A stretch of DNA of 64,000 nucleotides from Leminorella grimontii ATCC 33999 = DSM 5078. Lineage in GTDB: Bacteria; Pseudomonadota; Gammaproteobacteria; Enterobacterales; Enterobacteriaceae. The position numbers and the translations under genes were made by a program. The notes under the pieces are model-generated. The model was given only the letters and a program-made list of their open reading frames with translations. It made no database searches and had not been told where the DNA came from. The DNA is taken from contig NZ_AUUA01000003.1 in assembly GCF_000439085.1 (NCBI RefSeq), positions 62,001 to 126,000 on the forward strand, in the 5' to 3' direction. This document shows positions 17,632 to 26,575 of this stretch, in pieces. Positions within the stretch are counted from its first letter, which is position 1. Each line of letters begins with the position of its first letter.

Positions 17632-18726
17632 TTACGCCGTTTTGGCTAACGGAAACGACGCGTTCAAAGGCCTGTCGCCCGCATAAAGATAAAAACGCCG
17701 CGCGCCGATAAAATAGCGGGCGCCCTTTTGCGGCGGTAGTCCGCCGACCTCATTAAAGGTAACGCTAAGCGGCGCTTCCTGCCAGCCTAAAGGTTGAACC
17801 GTTAACTGACGGTAGTGCCCTTTTGGCTGCGAATCTACAACGGTCACTGGCAAAACGCACTCCGCCGTAGGCTGTGCGCTAACCTCGACGTCCCACGGAC
17901 GAAGGTAAATTTCGACGTCCCCCTGATGCAAAGGAGACACCGTTTCCGGCCAGACGTACTGCCCTACCCGCAGGTGGTTGCCCTTCACCGCGCCCGCGAT
18001 TCGGTTTACTTCGCCTAAAAATTCCAGCACGAAGCGGCTCTGCGGCTCGTTCATCACCTCTTCCGGCGTGCCTTCCTGTTCAATTTTTCCCTGACTCATG
18101 ACCACAATGCGATCGGCGATTTCCATCGCCTCTTCCTGATCGTGAGTGACAAACACGCTGGTGAATTTCAAATCTTCATGCAGGCGACGTAGCCAGGTGC
18201 GTAGCTCTTTGCGCACCTGCGCGTCCAGCGCGCCGAAGGGTTCGTCCAGCAGCAGGATCTGCGGGTCGACCGCCAGCGCGCGCGCCAGAGCCACTCGCTG
18301 ACGCTGACCGCCGGAAAGCTGGGACGGATACCTACCCGCCAGATGGGACAGCTGCACCTTTTCCAACAGCCCTTCCACCTTTTGCCTGATGGCCTGCGGC
18401 GACGGACGCTCGCGGCGGGGCAGCACGGAGAGGCCAAAGGCGATATTGTCGAACACCGTCATGTGGCGAAACAGCGCATAGTGTTGAAAAACGAAGCCGA
18501 CCTTGCGGTCTCGCGCGTGCAGGCGACTAACCTCTCTGCCGTTGATGCGCAGCCCGCCCGAACCCTGGAACTCCAGCCCGGCGATAATGCGCAGCAGCGT
18601 GGTTTTTCCTGACCCCGATGGCCCCAGCAGCGCCACCATATCGCCCGAGGAGATATCCAAAGAGATATCGTGCAAAACCTGCGTTCCGTCGAACGTCTTG
18701 TTAATGCCTCTGACTTCAATGCTCAT
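17632..18726 (-). CDS. cysA: sulfate/thiosulfate ABC transporter ATPase
   Basis: 364 aa cytoplasmic ATPase that powers the CysTWA permease. Walker A is GPSGSGKTT at residues 35-43, followed by the Q loop FQHYALF, signature LSGGQRQR, Walker [13 protein letters not shown] and the switch histidine in [11 protein letters not shown]-terminal regulatory domain follows. The ATG chosen gives [10 protein letters not shown] and overlaps the end of cysW by 11 bp; a longer frame is spurious. Translation is probably coupled to cysW. Confidence 0.96.
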   Translation of the reverse strand: MSIEVRGINKTFDGTQVLHDISLDISSGDMVALLGPSGSGKTTLLRIIAGLEFQGSGGLRINGREVSRLHARDRKVGFVFQHYALFRHMTVFDNIAFGLSVLPRRERPSPQAIRQKVEGLLEKVQLSHLAGRYPSQLSGGQRQRVALARALAVDPQILLLDEPFGALDAQVRKELRTWLRRLHEDLKFTSVFVTHDQEEAMEIADRIVVMSQGKIEQEGTPEEVMNEPQSRFVLEFLGEVNRIAGAVKGNHLRVGQYVWPETVSPLHQGDVEIYLRPWDVEVSAQPTAECVLPVTVVDSQPKGHYRQLTVQPLGWQEAPLSVTFNEVGGLPPQKGARYFIGARRFYLYAGDRPLNASFPLAKTA

Positions 18727-19591
18727 TTTCCACCTCCAAAGCGTCGCGCCGCGCCTGGCGAGCAATCCGCCACTGCAACGCGCTTTTTAAGAACAGCGTG
18801 GCTATCGCCATCAGCGTCAGTAAGGCCGCAGCGGTAAACGCCGCGGCGGTGTTGTAGTCCTGATGCAGCAGTTCAACCTGCAGCGGCAGCGTATAGGTCT
18901 CGCCGCGAATAGCGCCCGAAACCACCGACACCGCGCCAAACTCACCGATAGCGCGGGCGTTGGTCAACACCACGCCGTACAGCAGCGCCCAGCGAATGTT
19001 CGGCAGCGTCACGCGCCAGAACATCTGCCAGCCGGAGGCGCCAAGCAGAACCGCCGCCTCGTCCTCCTGGCTGCCCTGGCTCATCATTACCGGCACCAGC
19101 TCGCGAACCACGAACGGACAGGTAACGAATATCGTCACCAGCGCCATCCCCTGCCATGAAAACATCAGCTGAACGCCGTGATCTTCCAACCAGCCGCCGA
19201 CTACGCCGTTAGCGCCGTAAAACAGCAGATAAAGCAGGCCTGCCACCACCGGCGATACGGCGAACGGAATATCAATCAGGGTCAGCAAAAGCTGGCGGCC
19301 GCGAAACTCAAAGCGGGTCACCAGCCATGCCATCAGGGTGCCGAAAACCAAGTTGACCGGCACGGTAATCAGCGCGATAAGCATCGTCAGCCAAACGGCG
19401 TGCAGCATGTCGGCATTCAGCAGGTTGTTCCAGAGCGCCGCCAGGCCGGCGGAAAACGCGGTGACGAAAATCGCCGCCAGCGGGATTGCCAAAAGCAGCA
19501 GTGAAAGCGCAACGGCCAGCGTAATCAGCACCCACTTGCCCCAGTTAAAGCGACTGCGAACCGCCGCCTGCTGTAAAATCACATCGGCCAT
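18716..19591 (-). CDS. cysW: sulfate/thiosulfate ABC transporter permease CysW
   Basis: 291 aa inner-membrane permease with about six hydrophobic helices. The EAA loop, which docks on the ATPase, is in the segment [18 protein letters not shown]. It overlaps the cysT stop at its start and cysA at its end, so the cys genes form an uninterrupted translational relay. With CysT it forms the channel for sulfate and thiosulfate delivered by CysP or Sbp. Confidence 0.95.
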   Translation of the reverse strand: MADVILQQAAVRSRFNWGKWVLITLAVALSLLLLAIPLAAIFVTAFSAGLAALWNNLLNADMLHAVWLTMLIALITVPVNLVFGTLMAWLVTRFEFRGRQLLLTLIDIPFAVSPVVAGLLYLLFYGANGVVGGWLEDHGVQLMFSWQGMALVTIFVTCPFVVRELVPVMMSQGSQEDEAAVLLGASGWQMFWRVTLPNIRWALLYGVVLTNARAIGEFGAVSVVSGAIRGETYTLPLQVELLHQDYNTAAAFTAAALLTLMAIATLFLKSALQWRIARQARRDALEVENEH

Positions 19592-20427
19592 CAGTGCCCT
19601 CCTACTCGCTTGCCGTAGCGGCTTTGCAGTACGTTGGCGACAAACAGCAGCACCAAAGACGCCGCCAATATCACTGAGGCGATAGCGCTGGCCGCCGCAT
19701 AGTTAAACTCCTGCAGGCGGATAAAAATCATCAGCGAGGTCACTTCCGTCTGCCAGGCGATGTTGCCCGCAATGAAAATCACCGCGCCAAACTCGCCGAG
19801 GCTGCGAGTAAACGACAGCACGACGCCGGTCATCAGCGCAGGCCCCACTTCGGGCAGGATCACGCGTCTAAAGCTCTGCCAGGGGCTTGCGCCCAGCGTC
19901 TGCGCAGCCTCTTCGTATTCCGGCCCTAATTCTTCCAGTACTGGCTGAACGGTTCGCACTACGAAAGGGATGCTGGTAAAGGCCATCGCCACCGCGATGC
20001 CCAACCAGGTAAAGGAGACCTTGATGCCCAGCGGCGTCAGCCACTGGCCGTACCATCCGGTGGTGGAAAACAGGCTGGCGAGCGTTAAGCCCGCCACCGC
20101 CGTAGGAAGGGCGAACGGCAGGTCCATCAGGCCATCTAGCAGGCTGCGGCCGGGGAAGCGGTAGCGGGTCAGCACCCACGCCATCAGCATGCCGAACGCC
20201 CCGTTAAACACGCTGGCGACCGCCGCCGCCAACAGCGTGACCTTATAGGCCGCCACCACCTGCGGATGCGTCACCACCTGCCAGTATTCCTGCCAGCTCA
20301 TGCCGGCAAGCTGCATCGCCAGCGCCGTCATCGGCAGCAGCAGGATGATGCAGGTAAACAGCAGGCTGCTGCCCAGGCTTAGCGAGAAGCCCGGCAGCAC
20401 GCGCTTAACGGAGGTCGACAGCATCAT
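19591..20427 (-). CDS. cysT: sulfate/thiosulfate ABC transporter permease CysT (CysU)
   Basis: 278 aa inner-membrane permease. Six predicted helices, with the EAA-type loop GPEYEEAAQTLGASPWQSF toward the C-terminal half and the family sequence RSLGEFGAVIFIAGN after it. The start is an ATGATG overlapping the cysP TGA, so either ATG could serve; the second gives 277 aa, the E. coli length. It pairs with CysW. Confidence 0.95.
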   Translation of the reverse strand: MMLSTSVKRVLPGFSLSLGSSLLFTCIILLLPMTALAMQLAGMSWQEYWQVVTHPQVVAAYKVTLLAAAVASVFNGAFGMLMAWVLTRYRFPGRSLLDGLMDLPFALPTAVAGLTLASLFSTTGWYGQWLTPLGIKVSFTWLGIAVAMAFTSIPFVVRTVQPVLEELGPEYEEAAQTLGASPWQSFRRVILPEVGPALMTGVVLSFTRSLGEFGAVIFIAGNIAWQTEVTSLMIFIRLQEFNYAAASAIASVILAASLVLLFVANVLQSRYGKRVGGH

Positions 20428-21434
20428 CAGCGTTTATGCCCCGCGCTCAGCAGTTGATCCAGTACGCCGTCGGTGGCGAAGTGCTCGCTCATCACCTTAT
20501 TCCAACTGCCGAACTGCTCTTCGACTTTGAACAGCTTCACGTCAGGGAACTGCGCCTTGGCCGCCTTCATTGCCGCCGGGTCGTAAACGCGATAGTAGTA
20601 GCGGGTAAATACCGCCTGCGCCTGCGGGCCGTACAGGAAGTTCAGGTAGGCCTTCGCCTGCTTTTCGGTACCGTTACGCTCGACGTTTTTGTCAATCCAG
20701 GCGACGGGGAACTCCGCCAGAATGTCCACCGGCGGTACGACGACGTCATAGTCGGCTTCGCCGTACTGTTTGCGGATGTTATTAACTTCGGACTCAAAGC
20801 TAATCAGCACGTCACCCAGGCCGCGCTCGACGAACGAGGTGGTAGCACCCCGGCCGCCGACGTCAAACACCGCCACGTTGCTTAAGAATTTGGTCATCCA
20901 GTCGCGGGTTTTCTGCTCGTCGCCCTTGTTGGCCTGCGCGGTCGCGCCCCAGGCGGCTAAGTAGGTGTAGCGGCCGTTGCCGGAAGTTTTCGGGTTGGGA
21001 AACACCAGCTTCACGTCGTCGCGCACCAGGTCGTTCCAGTCATGGATGTTCTTCGGGTTGCCCTTGCGCACCAGGAACGCCATGGTGGAGTAGTAAGGCG
21101 AGCTGTTGTTGGGCAAGCGCGCCTGCCAGTCTGCCGGGATCAGGTTCCCCTTGTCGTGCAGGATCTGGACGTCCGTCACCTGGTTGTAGGTCACCACGTC
21201 GGCCTTCAGCCCCTGTAAAATCGCCAGCGCCTGCTTGGAGGAACCCGCGTGAGACTGCTTGATGGTCAGCGTTTCGCCGGTTTGTTCCTTCCACGCCTTC
21301 TCAAACAGAGGATTGATATCAACGAACAGCTCGCGGGCAATGTCATAGGAGCTGTTTAACAGCTCGGTCGCGGACGCCGTTCCCGTCGCCAGCAGCGCGG
21401 CCAGGGCCCAGCCTTTCAGAATCGTTTTTTTCAT
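20427..21434 (-). CDS. cysP: thiosulfate-binding periplasmic protein
   Basis: 335 aa with a signal peptide of about 24 residues ending in GTASA before TELLNSSYD. The mature sequence follows CysP rather than Sbp: [12 protein letters not shown], the segment [13 protein letters not shown], and [15 protein letters not shown]. It captures thiosulfate or sulfate in the periplasm for CysTWA. I use the ATG giving MKKTILKGW, with a GGTGAGAA ribosome site. A dispersed repeat begins only 56 bp upstream, which leaves little room for the usual CysB-dependent promoter. Confidence 0.96.
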   Translation of the reverse strand: MKKTILKGWALAALLATGTASATELLNSSYDIARELFVDINPLFEKAWKEQTGETLTIKQSHAGSSKQALAILQGLKADVVTYNQVTDVQILHDKGNLIPADWQARLPNNSSPYYSTMAFLVRKGNPKNIHDWNDLVRDDVKLVFPNPKTSGNGRYTYLAAWGATAQANKGDEQKTRDWMTKFLSNVAVFDVGGRGATTSFVERGLGDVLISFESEVNNIRKQYGEADYDVVVPPVDILAEFPVAWIDKNVERNGTEKQAKAYLNFLYGPQAQAVFTRYYYRVYDPAAMKAAKAQFPDVKLFKVEEQFGSWNKVMSEHFATDGVLDQLLSAGHKR

Positions 21435-21489
21435 ATGCGTTCTCACCGTGATTAAGAAATGGCGTTGGGAACCAAAACTTCAGACTGAT

Positions 21490-21739
21490 GACAAACCGTC
21501 CTAATGAGCTTCAGAGGATATTCCGGCCGAAAATACAGCCTACCTATATCACCATCGAACTCGGCCGGAAGGGCGCTTGGATTAAGCTTGGGAGCGCGGC
21601 GGGCCTAGCCCTCCTACGGGCGCTTCGTTGGCTTACGCCAAGTCGACCCCAACGGACAACGCGTTTAGGCGTTGAACAACACAACGTGTTGGCCCGTAGG
21701 GCGAGCGAAGCGAGTAACCCTCTCCCGCCGTTTGACTCC
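21490..21739 (+). repeat. Dispersed structured repeat, copy A
   Basis: This 250-bp segment reappears in inverted orientation at 28990-29179. The copies share a start at GACAAAC, the run CTTCAGAGGATATTCCGGCC, a long identical stretch (21620-21656) and the end CTCTCCCGCCGTTTG. By eye they are roughly 80-85% alike. Copy A carries about 60 extra bases (21657-21720) with their own hairpin, CAACAC AAC GTGTTG. Other internal hairpins include TTGGC TTAC GCCAA. There is no reading frame and I see no direct target duplication. The remaining 21740-21960 is gene-free and unremarkable. Confidence 0.8.
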
Positions 21740-21960
21740 GTAAGTTTTATTCAAGAGCCTTGTCAATATTCTGAGCATTGGAACCAACGCTTCATAAGTC
21801 ACAGTGTATGGCCTGATTTCGCGGGTATATACCGTTTTCATAGACCGTTTGGCACTGAATAAGAGCGAAAAGGCATATGGGGCGAGTGGCGCGGATTACG
21901 CGATAGGAAGAGGAAACGGGCGGCATAGGTGCAAAGCCTGCCGCCTGCAAAAATCTAGTC

Positions 21961-22257
21961 TCAGAGCGCGGCCATGCTCTCTTTCATCCCCTTAAACGCC
22001 TTTTCTATCTGCCTAAGCTGCTTGCGCAGTTCCTGCACTTCGTTAGTGTCGGGGATGAGAACAATGCAGTCACCGGCAATCTTTGCCGTAAAGCCGGCGC
22101 CAACGTTAAACCCGACCTCCTTAAGCCACTTTCCGCTCAAATGTAGAGAAGGCGTGCTGGCGTCACCCCGACCGGGGAGATAGCCGACGGTGTAGCGGCG
22201 CTGGGCTTTAGCGGGTGCTTCGGGTGATGGGGGAGTTTGGTTTGGGGTGGTAGCCAT
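21961..22257 (-). CDS. SymE-family type I toxin-like protein
   Basis: 98 aa. After a Pro/Ala-rich N-terminus the segments RRYTVGYLPGRGDASTP, LHLSGKWLKEVGFNVG and ACDCIVL-like GDCIVLIP match the SymE domain, an AbrB-like fold turned RNA-cleaving or nucleoid-condensing toxin in E. coli, where it is SOS-induced and held down by the antisense RNA SymR. The C-terminal 30 residues are a charged coiled coil (EVQELRKQLRQIEKAFKGM). A GC-rich hairpin lies in its leader. I found no obvious LexA box, so SOS control is not supported here. Confidence 0.8.
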   Translation of the reverse strand: MATTPNQTPPSPEAPAKAQRRYTVGYLPGRGDASTPSLHLSGKWLKEVGFNVGAGFTAKIAGDCIVLIPDTNEVQELRKQLRQIEKAFKGMKESMAAL

Positions 22258-22287
22258 GAGGGCATCCTTCAGTATGTAGTGTTTAAG

Positions 22288-22321
22288 CCACCACCTGAGA
22301 GGTCAATCCCATGGGTGGTGG
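22288..22321 (-). promoter_or_regulatory. Hairpin in the symE-like leader
   Basis: Perfect 8-bp arms CCACCACC and GGTGGTGG enclose an 18-base loop, 31-64 bp upstream of the symE-like start codon. In E. coli this region of symE is covered by the antisense RNA SymR. The hairpin could take part in translational control or an antisense interaction; that is inference from position. Confidence 0.45.
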
Positions 22322-22422
22322 AACCGGACGAGGTTGACCTTACCGGCCATACTGGACACCGGCGCGTCTTGCGACGCCCTCGCCCGGCCCACCATTGAGA
22401 TGCAGCAAGCCGCACGACACAC

Positions 22423-22504
22423 AAAAAAAAGCGCGGACGCGCTCTGTGTCGCCAGTATGAAAATTCAGGAGGTCAAGCCCGGCGCTTGATTTTGCAAGCG
22501 CGGG
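22423..22504 (-). other. Two hairpins ending in a T run: possible small RNA or 3' end
   Basis: On the minus strand a stable hairpin (22478-22504, stem GCGCTTG / CAAGCGC extended by CCC/GGG with one bulge) is followed by about 35 bases and then a short GC stem AGCGC/GCGCT with eight T residues (22423-22443). The last element has the form of an intrinsic terminator. It could end the transcript of the lipoprotein gene at 22683 or the two hairpins could be a small RNA. The whole 22258-22682 interval has no gene. Confidence 0.4.
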
Positions 22505-22620
22505 TAAAAGATAGCGCGATCGGCGGGCGGCGGCAAGAGGGGGATTCTGGGGATGGCTCGCAGAAAGAAGATCTAACTTGTTTGCGGATTGGGTCGGGCC
22601 ATAAGCGCCTAGCCCACCAG

Positions 22621-22668
22621 ACGTATATCAGCACTGTTCGACCCCAAGCTGACAGTGCCAATATACGT
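22621..22668. repeat. 17-bp inverted repeat after the lipoprotein gene
   Basis: Arms 22621-22637 and 22652-22668 (ACGTATATCAGCACTGT and its complement with two mismatches) surround a 14-base loop. It starts 15 bp beyond the stop of the lipoprotein gene. No T run follows, so it is not a standard terminator; mRNA stabilisation or a protein-binding dyad are options. Confidence 0.7.
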
Positions 22669-22682
22669 CCGGAAGTTCAGCC

Positions 22683-24977
22683 CTAACGCACAGAAACTTC
22701 CTGTAGCGGCTGGTGATTCTTCCAATCCTTCACTTGAGCAAGATTGTAGAAGATAGGGCGTTTACCTCCTGGTTGCAGCATTTGCAGATTGTCACCTATC
22801 ACCCGATAACCGTAGTATTTTGCAGGAATAATCATCTCACCCTGTTCGCTGATAACCCCCATTAGCTCGTCTTCTCCGGTTTCGTCGGGAACGACGATGA
22901 GCCAAGCGTCAATTTGAGCAATATATTTCAGCGACTTTCCCCGATGCTGGAACAACGTCTGACCCCGTTCATTCACCAAACTGAGTTCGCCGTTATTGCC
23001 AATCACGGCAAAATGATTTTTATCGTCAGTGATGTAAATCATTTTTGCTGCCGAGGTCAGTACATTACCCTCTTTATCAAGAAGATATTGTTTTTCTTCT
23101 GCATCAGCGACGACAAACGCGCTTTTTTGCCAGTCTATCCGCTTATAGGTTGGCGGCAACAGCCATTTTTGTGCATCCAGGTCGAAAATGCCGTATTTCT
23201 CTTTATCGCCAGCCATTGCCAGATGTTGATCAATAATCTCATCGTGTAGTTCTTTGGAATGAAGTAACAATTTTCCCTGTTCGTTAAATAATGACCACCC
23301 CATTGCTTCTCGCTCTTTGTCCTCCAGTGGCGCGAAAATAAAAGGCGGCTGTTCGCTAAAGAAGCGATAACGACCATTTTCCGGTTGGGCAATGATCAGA
23401 TTGCCGTGGTTATCAATAAGTCCTTCGCCAACGGTGAAATAGCGGTCGTCGCTACGGGCATAGCGATCGTGCAGTGATTCATATTTAAACAGGTTTTTTC
23501 TCTCCTCGGCGGGTATGGTCGTCGTCGGGATTGTGGATAGATCGAGCTGTTTGAAAACCTGAGCTAAGAGCAGCTTTTCCCGTTTATCACCACTACCTAC
23601 ACCCAATACAAGCGTGAGTCGATCGTCTACTTTAATGAGGTAGTAATAGCTAACAAGACGCCGATCGGTATAGACAAGAAAATTGCCCATCCGCTTTCCT
23701 TTAGGCGTATATTTTGAGTTTATCCCTATCTGCTCCTCATCCTTCATCAGCGAATCGATCGACTGGGCGTAGAGTTGTACATAGATATCTTGATTACTAT
23801 TTTCCGATGGAAACCAAACGGGTGCCGCAATCATGCCGTTTGGGTTAAAAAACCGTTCAGGCTTATGCACCATTAGTTCAACTGCATCCCAAATCGCTTT
23901 CTGCACTTTTGCCGTATCAAAGTAGTCGCTGACCTTTGCCTGATATTTCTCCTCCAACGCCTGCTGAGAGAGCTGTAAATCCGCCATTGAGACGGTTTTC
24001 TTCCCGCGATAGCGCGGGTCCATCGTGCGCAACACGGTGAACTCCCTGGCTATTTGCTCAGCCGTCGCGGCATTCGCTACGCCGACAAAATAACGCTTGC
24101 TGGCTTCATCATATTGAAAATAGAAGGCTTCCAGTTCCCCTTGCGTATTGTAATAAACCGCGCCGTTTTCAGTTTGTAAAAGAATCGGCGTTTGCTTTTT
24201 TAGCCGCTCCTCCAGCGTCACATCCCCCGGTTTCCCGTTGAAGATATACAGCGTGCCGCCATGTTTTTCCTGCTTACTGTAGTAGGTGAAAATAGACGTT
24301 TCGCCGTCGTCCTGCGAGGCTAGCGGGAACGCATTCAGGTTACAGTTACGGGTGCAGTCCGCCGGCGTGCGGTCGACGAACTGGTTATACATATCGATCG
24401 GAATTTTGATGGCGAAGGGCTTGCCGAGAGAAAGCGGGACGCCGATGAAGTCGTCCAGTGAGGGATGTTTAAAATAGTCGATATTTCGGCTCATTTGCGC
24501 CCGGTAAGCGCTCTCGCTCTTCTTTTGCTGCTCTTGGCGTTTTATCAGTTCGGACGAGTCTTCGCGAACCTTTTTCAGCGTTATCGTAATTTGGCAAGCA
24601 TGATAACTACAGTCTATCCCCTTATCCGAAAGCAGACGTAAAGTGCGCCCTTCTCCCTGAGCAATCGTATAGTCAATATCATCAAGCTGAACGCGTCCGT
24701 TCTGGATATTTTTCACACTGCTGCTAAACGGGGTGTAGTACGTTACGGTCGAAGGCGTAAAGTTGAAATAATTTTTGCTATTCTGCTTCTTTATTTCTTG
24801 GGCAATTTGGCGTTGTTGTTCAGGGCGAACAACGCGATTATCCTGCGGTTTAACATCGCTGTTATCAAATTCAATCTGGATATCATCCGTCAGATAATAT
24901 CCTTCGTGCGGTTTATCTTTGTTATCGCAGCCTGATAGCAGCACAGCGATAATCAGTACGCCAATGAGTTTTCTCAT
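22683..24977 (-). CDS. Large lipoprotein of unknown function with WG-like repeats
   Basis: 764 aa. The lipobox LLSGC puts the lipidated cysteine at residue 17; Asp follows it, the residue known to retain lipoproteins in the inner membrane. A Lys/Glu-rich helical part lies around 130-165. The C-terminal 250 residues contain degenerate WG-type repeats: EGLIDNHGNLIIAQPENGRY, KYGIFDLDAQKWLLPP and MGVISEQGEMIIPAKYYGY. I know no function for it. It lies between the symE-like region and a zinc-ribbon gene, replacing whatever separates cysP from yfeX in relatives. A periplasmic sensor or scaffold is conceivable but unsupported. Confidence 0.8.
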   Translation of the reverse strand: MRKLIGVLIIAVLLSGCDNKDKPHEGYYLTDDIQIEFDNSDVKPQDNRVVRPEQQRQIAQEIKKQNSKNYFNFTPSTVTYYTPFSSSVKNIQNGRVQLDDIDYTIAQGEGRTLRLLSDKGIDCSYHACQITITLKKVREDSSELIKRQEQQKKSESAYRAQMSRNIDYFKHPSLDDFIGVPLSLGKPFAIKIPIDMYNQFVDRTPADCTRNCNLNAFPLASQDDGETSIFTYYSKQEKHGGTLYIFNGKPGDVTLEERLKKQTPILLQTENGAVYYNTQGELEAFYFQYDEASKRYFVGVANAATAEQIAREFTVLRTMDPRYRGKKTVSMADLQLSQQALEEKYQAKVSDYFDTAKVQKAIWDAVELMVHKPERFFNPNGMIAAPVWFPSENSNQDIYVQLYAQSIDSLMKDEEQIGINSKYTPKGKRMGNFLVYTDRRLVSYYYLIKVDDRLTLVLGVGSGDKREKLLLAQVFKQLDLSTIPTTTIPAEERKNLFKYESLHDRYARSDDRYFTVGEGLIDNHGNLIIAQPENGRYRFFSEQPPFIFAPLEDKEREAMGWSLFNEQGKLLLHSKELHDEIIDQHLAMAGDKEKYGIFDLDAQKWLLPPTYKRIDWQKSAFVVADAEEKQYLLDKEGNVLTSAAKMIYITDDKNHFAVIGNNGELSLVNERGQTLFQHRGKSLKYIAQIDAWLIVVPDETGEDELMGVISEQGEMIIPAKYYGYRVIGDNLQMLQPGGKRPIFYNLAQVKDWKNHQPLQEVSVR

Positions 24978-25050
24978 GTTTTCATCCTTGCAGGTTCTAT
25001 CCCGTTATTCTTATTGCTCTGCCTAACCGTTTTGTTGAGCGATAAATAGT

Positions 25051-25482
25051 TTAAACGCTTTTCCTCCCCCACTGCCGCAAAATCCTCAAAACCTCATCCC
25101 GATTCTTCGCTAACTTTAGCCACGTAGGCCAGGATTCAATAACGCTTTGATGATAAAGCGAAAGCGCTTTTTCTGATAGCTCGCCTGAAATAACCGAAAT
25201 TAAAAATCGGACGTGCAACAGATTAACCGCCCACAGCCGATGCCCCTTAAATTCGCAGGCGTACCAGAACGTATAATCCTCATCGTTCTGTCCCTGCTGA
25301 GTTGGCACGTCACGGCTAAATCCACAGGACGGACACAGTATGCGCGTGGCGACGTACTTCACTAAACATTCCCGATACGTCCCCTTTGTACCTAGGGGAG
25401 CCGTTTTAGCCACGGCCTTCGCGGCGCACTTGGGGCAAACAACGTCGTAGTCCTGAGAATAGTAATCAAGCGGAAGCGGCAT
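25051..25482 (-). CDS. Small zinc-ribbon-like protein of unknown function
   Basis: 143 aa without signal peptide or membrane helix. Two CxxC pairs, Cys16/Cys19 in VCPKCA and Cys50/Cys53 in LCPSCG, suggest a zinc ribbon. The C-terminal half is helical with Trp and Leu (YHQSVIESWPTWLKLAKNRD). The start codon gives MPLPLDYYSQDYDVVCPKC. I do not recognise the family. Neighbours are the unknown lipoprotein (74 bp downstream) and yfeX upstream, which ends in a terminator, so this gene needs its own promoter. Confidence 0.7.
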   Translation of the reverse strand: MPLPLDYYSQDYDVVCPKCAAKAVAKTAPLGTKGTYRECLVKYVATRILCPSCGFSRDVPTQQGQNDEDYTFWYACEFKGHRLWAVNLLHVRFLISVISGELSEKALSLYHQSVIESWPTWLKLAKNRDEVLRILRQWGRKSV

Positions 25483-25496
25483 AAAACAACCTTATC

Positions 25497-25519
25497 AAAA
25501 AAGGGGCGCAAAGCCCCTT
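25497..25519 (-). terminator. Intrinsic terminator of yfeX
   Basis: On the minus strand the stem AAGGGGC / GCCCCTT with loop TTTGC is followed by TTTTTT. It begins 22 bp after the yfeX stop. Confidence 0.85.
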
Positions 25520-25541
25520 CCCTAACCTTCACCACCCGCGC

Positions 25542-26435
25542 TTACAGCGCCAACAGCCTGTCCAGCGACGGCGCAAAATAGTAGCTGCCGGTCACCGGTT
25601 TGCTAAAGCGCAGCAGTTGATCGGTCTTGCCGTCCAGCTCGCCAAACATGCTCAGAAGCTGCTGTTCGATGTTGTGCAGGTGCGCACAGTAGGCGATGAA
25701 GTACAGGCCGTGCTCGCCGCTGGCGGTGCCGTACGGCAGGCTCTGGCGGACGATTTTAAGCCCTTTGCCGTCTTCTTTAAGGTCGACGCGGCCAAGGTGC
25801 GACGTCGGCTGGCGCTTGTCGCCCGGCAGCTCTTCGTTATCGACCTTGGTGCGGCCCATGGCGTTTTCCTGCGCCTTCACCGGCATATTGTTCCACACGT
25901 CCAGATTGTGCACGTAACGCTGGGCCATCACGTAGCTTCCGCCTGCGTCTTCACCGTCGGCAATCACGCAAACGCCGGGGCGAACATCGCCGGTCGGGTT
26001 TTCCGTACCGTCGACAAAGCCGCTCAGATCGCGTTCTTCCGTCCAGCGGAAGCCGTGGGTCTCTTCTTCGACGGTAATCGCCTTACCGAAGGCCTTCAGC
26101 GCCGCCTGGGCCAGCGTAAAGTTCACGTCGTGGCGCTGGGAAAGAATATGAATCAGCATGTCGCGCTGGGTCGCCGGCGCCAGGCCGTTGCCCAGCGGGC
26201 GGAACGGCTTGAGCTCGGCAGCGCCCTTGCCAGACAGGCGCTGCCAAAGGTCGAAACCGAAAGAAATCGTCGCGCCCAGCGCCGCGTCAGGGTGCTTTTG
26301 CTGTAGCTCCGTCAAGGCAGAAATAAAGGTTTTACACCCGCTGCGGATTGCTTCTAGGTCGTCGCCAGCTTTTGCTTCAATGAAAATACCAAAACGACAG
26401 TGTTCCGGCAGAATACCGCTCTGCACCTGAGCCAT
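25542..26435 (-). CDS. yfeX: Dye-decolourising-type haem peroxidase YfeX
   Basis: 297 aa DyP-family protein of the cytoplasm. The GFVDGTENP motif (Asp142 in GxxDG) is the distal-side signature. A proximal haem histidine is expected in [10 protein letters not shown] (about His213). E. coli YfeX oxidises porphyrinogens and has been proposed to deal with haem; the exact role is debated. It precedes yfeY and ypeA, as in E. coli. The ATG gives [12 protein letters not shown], the conserved N-terminus. Confidence 0.95.
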   Translation of the reverse strand: MAQVQSGILPEHCRFGIFIEAKAGDDLEAIRSGCKTFISALTELQQKHPDAALGATISFGFDLWQRLSGKGAAELKPFRPLGNGLAPATQRDMLIHILSQRHDVNFTLAQAALKAFGKAITVEEETHGFRWTEERDLSGFVDGTENPTGDVRPGVCVIADGEDAGGSYVMAQRYVHNLDVWNNMPVKAQENAMGRTKVDNEELPGDKRQPTSHLGRVDLKEDGKGLKIVRQSLPYGTASGEHGLYFIAYCAHLHNIEQQLLSMFGELDGKTDQLLRFSKPVTGSYYFAPSLDRLLAL

Positions 26436-26575
26436 GTCTAACTCCTTATCATAATAGTCGTGCGGCGACGAAAGGATAACGTCACCGCAGCGTGAAATAG
26501 AAACGAGGGTTTATCATAACCAAACGCGCTCGAGGAACTATGCGCTAACGCAATTTCCGCCGATGGTTTCGGCTA

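Noticed and set aside
21740-21960. Possible gene between repeat A and the symE-like gene
   Set aside because: Frames are short, without ribosome sites; I see nothing supportable.
22473-22661. 62-codon frame in the symE-lipoprotein gap
   Set aside because: It runs through the hairpins and the inverted repeat and looks like chance.
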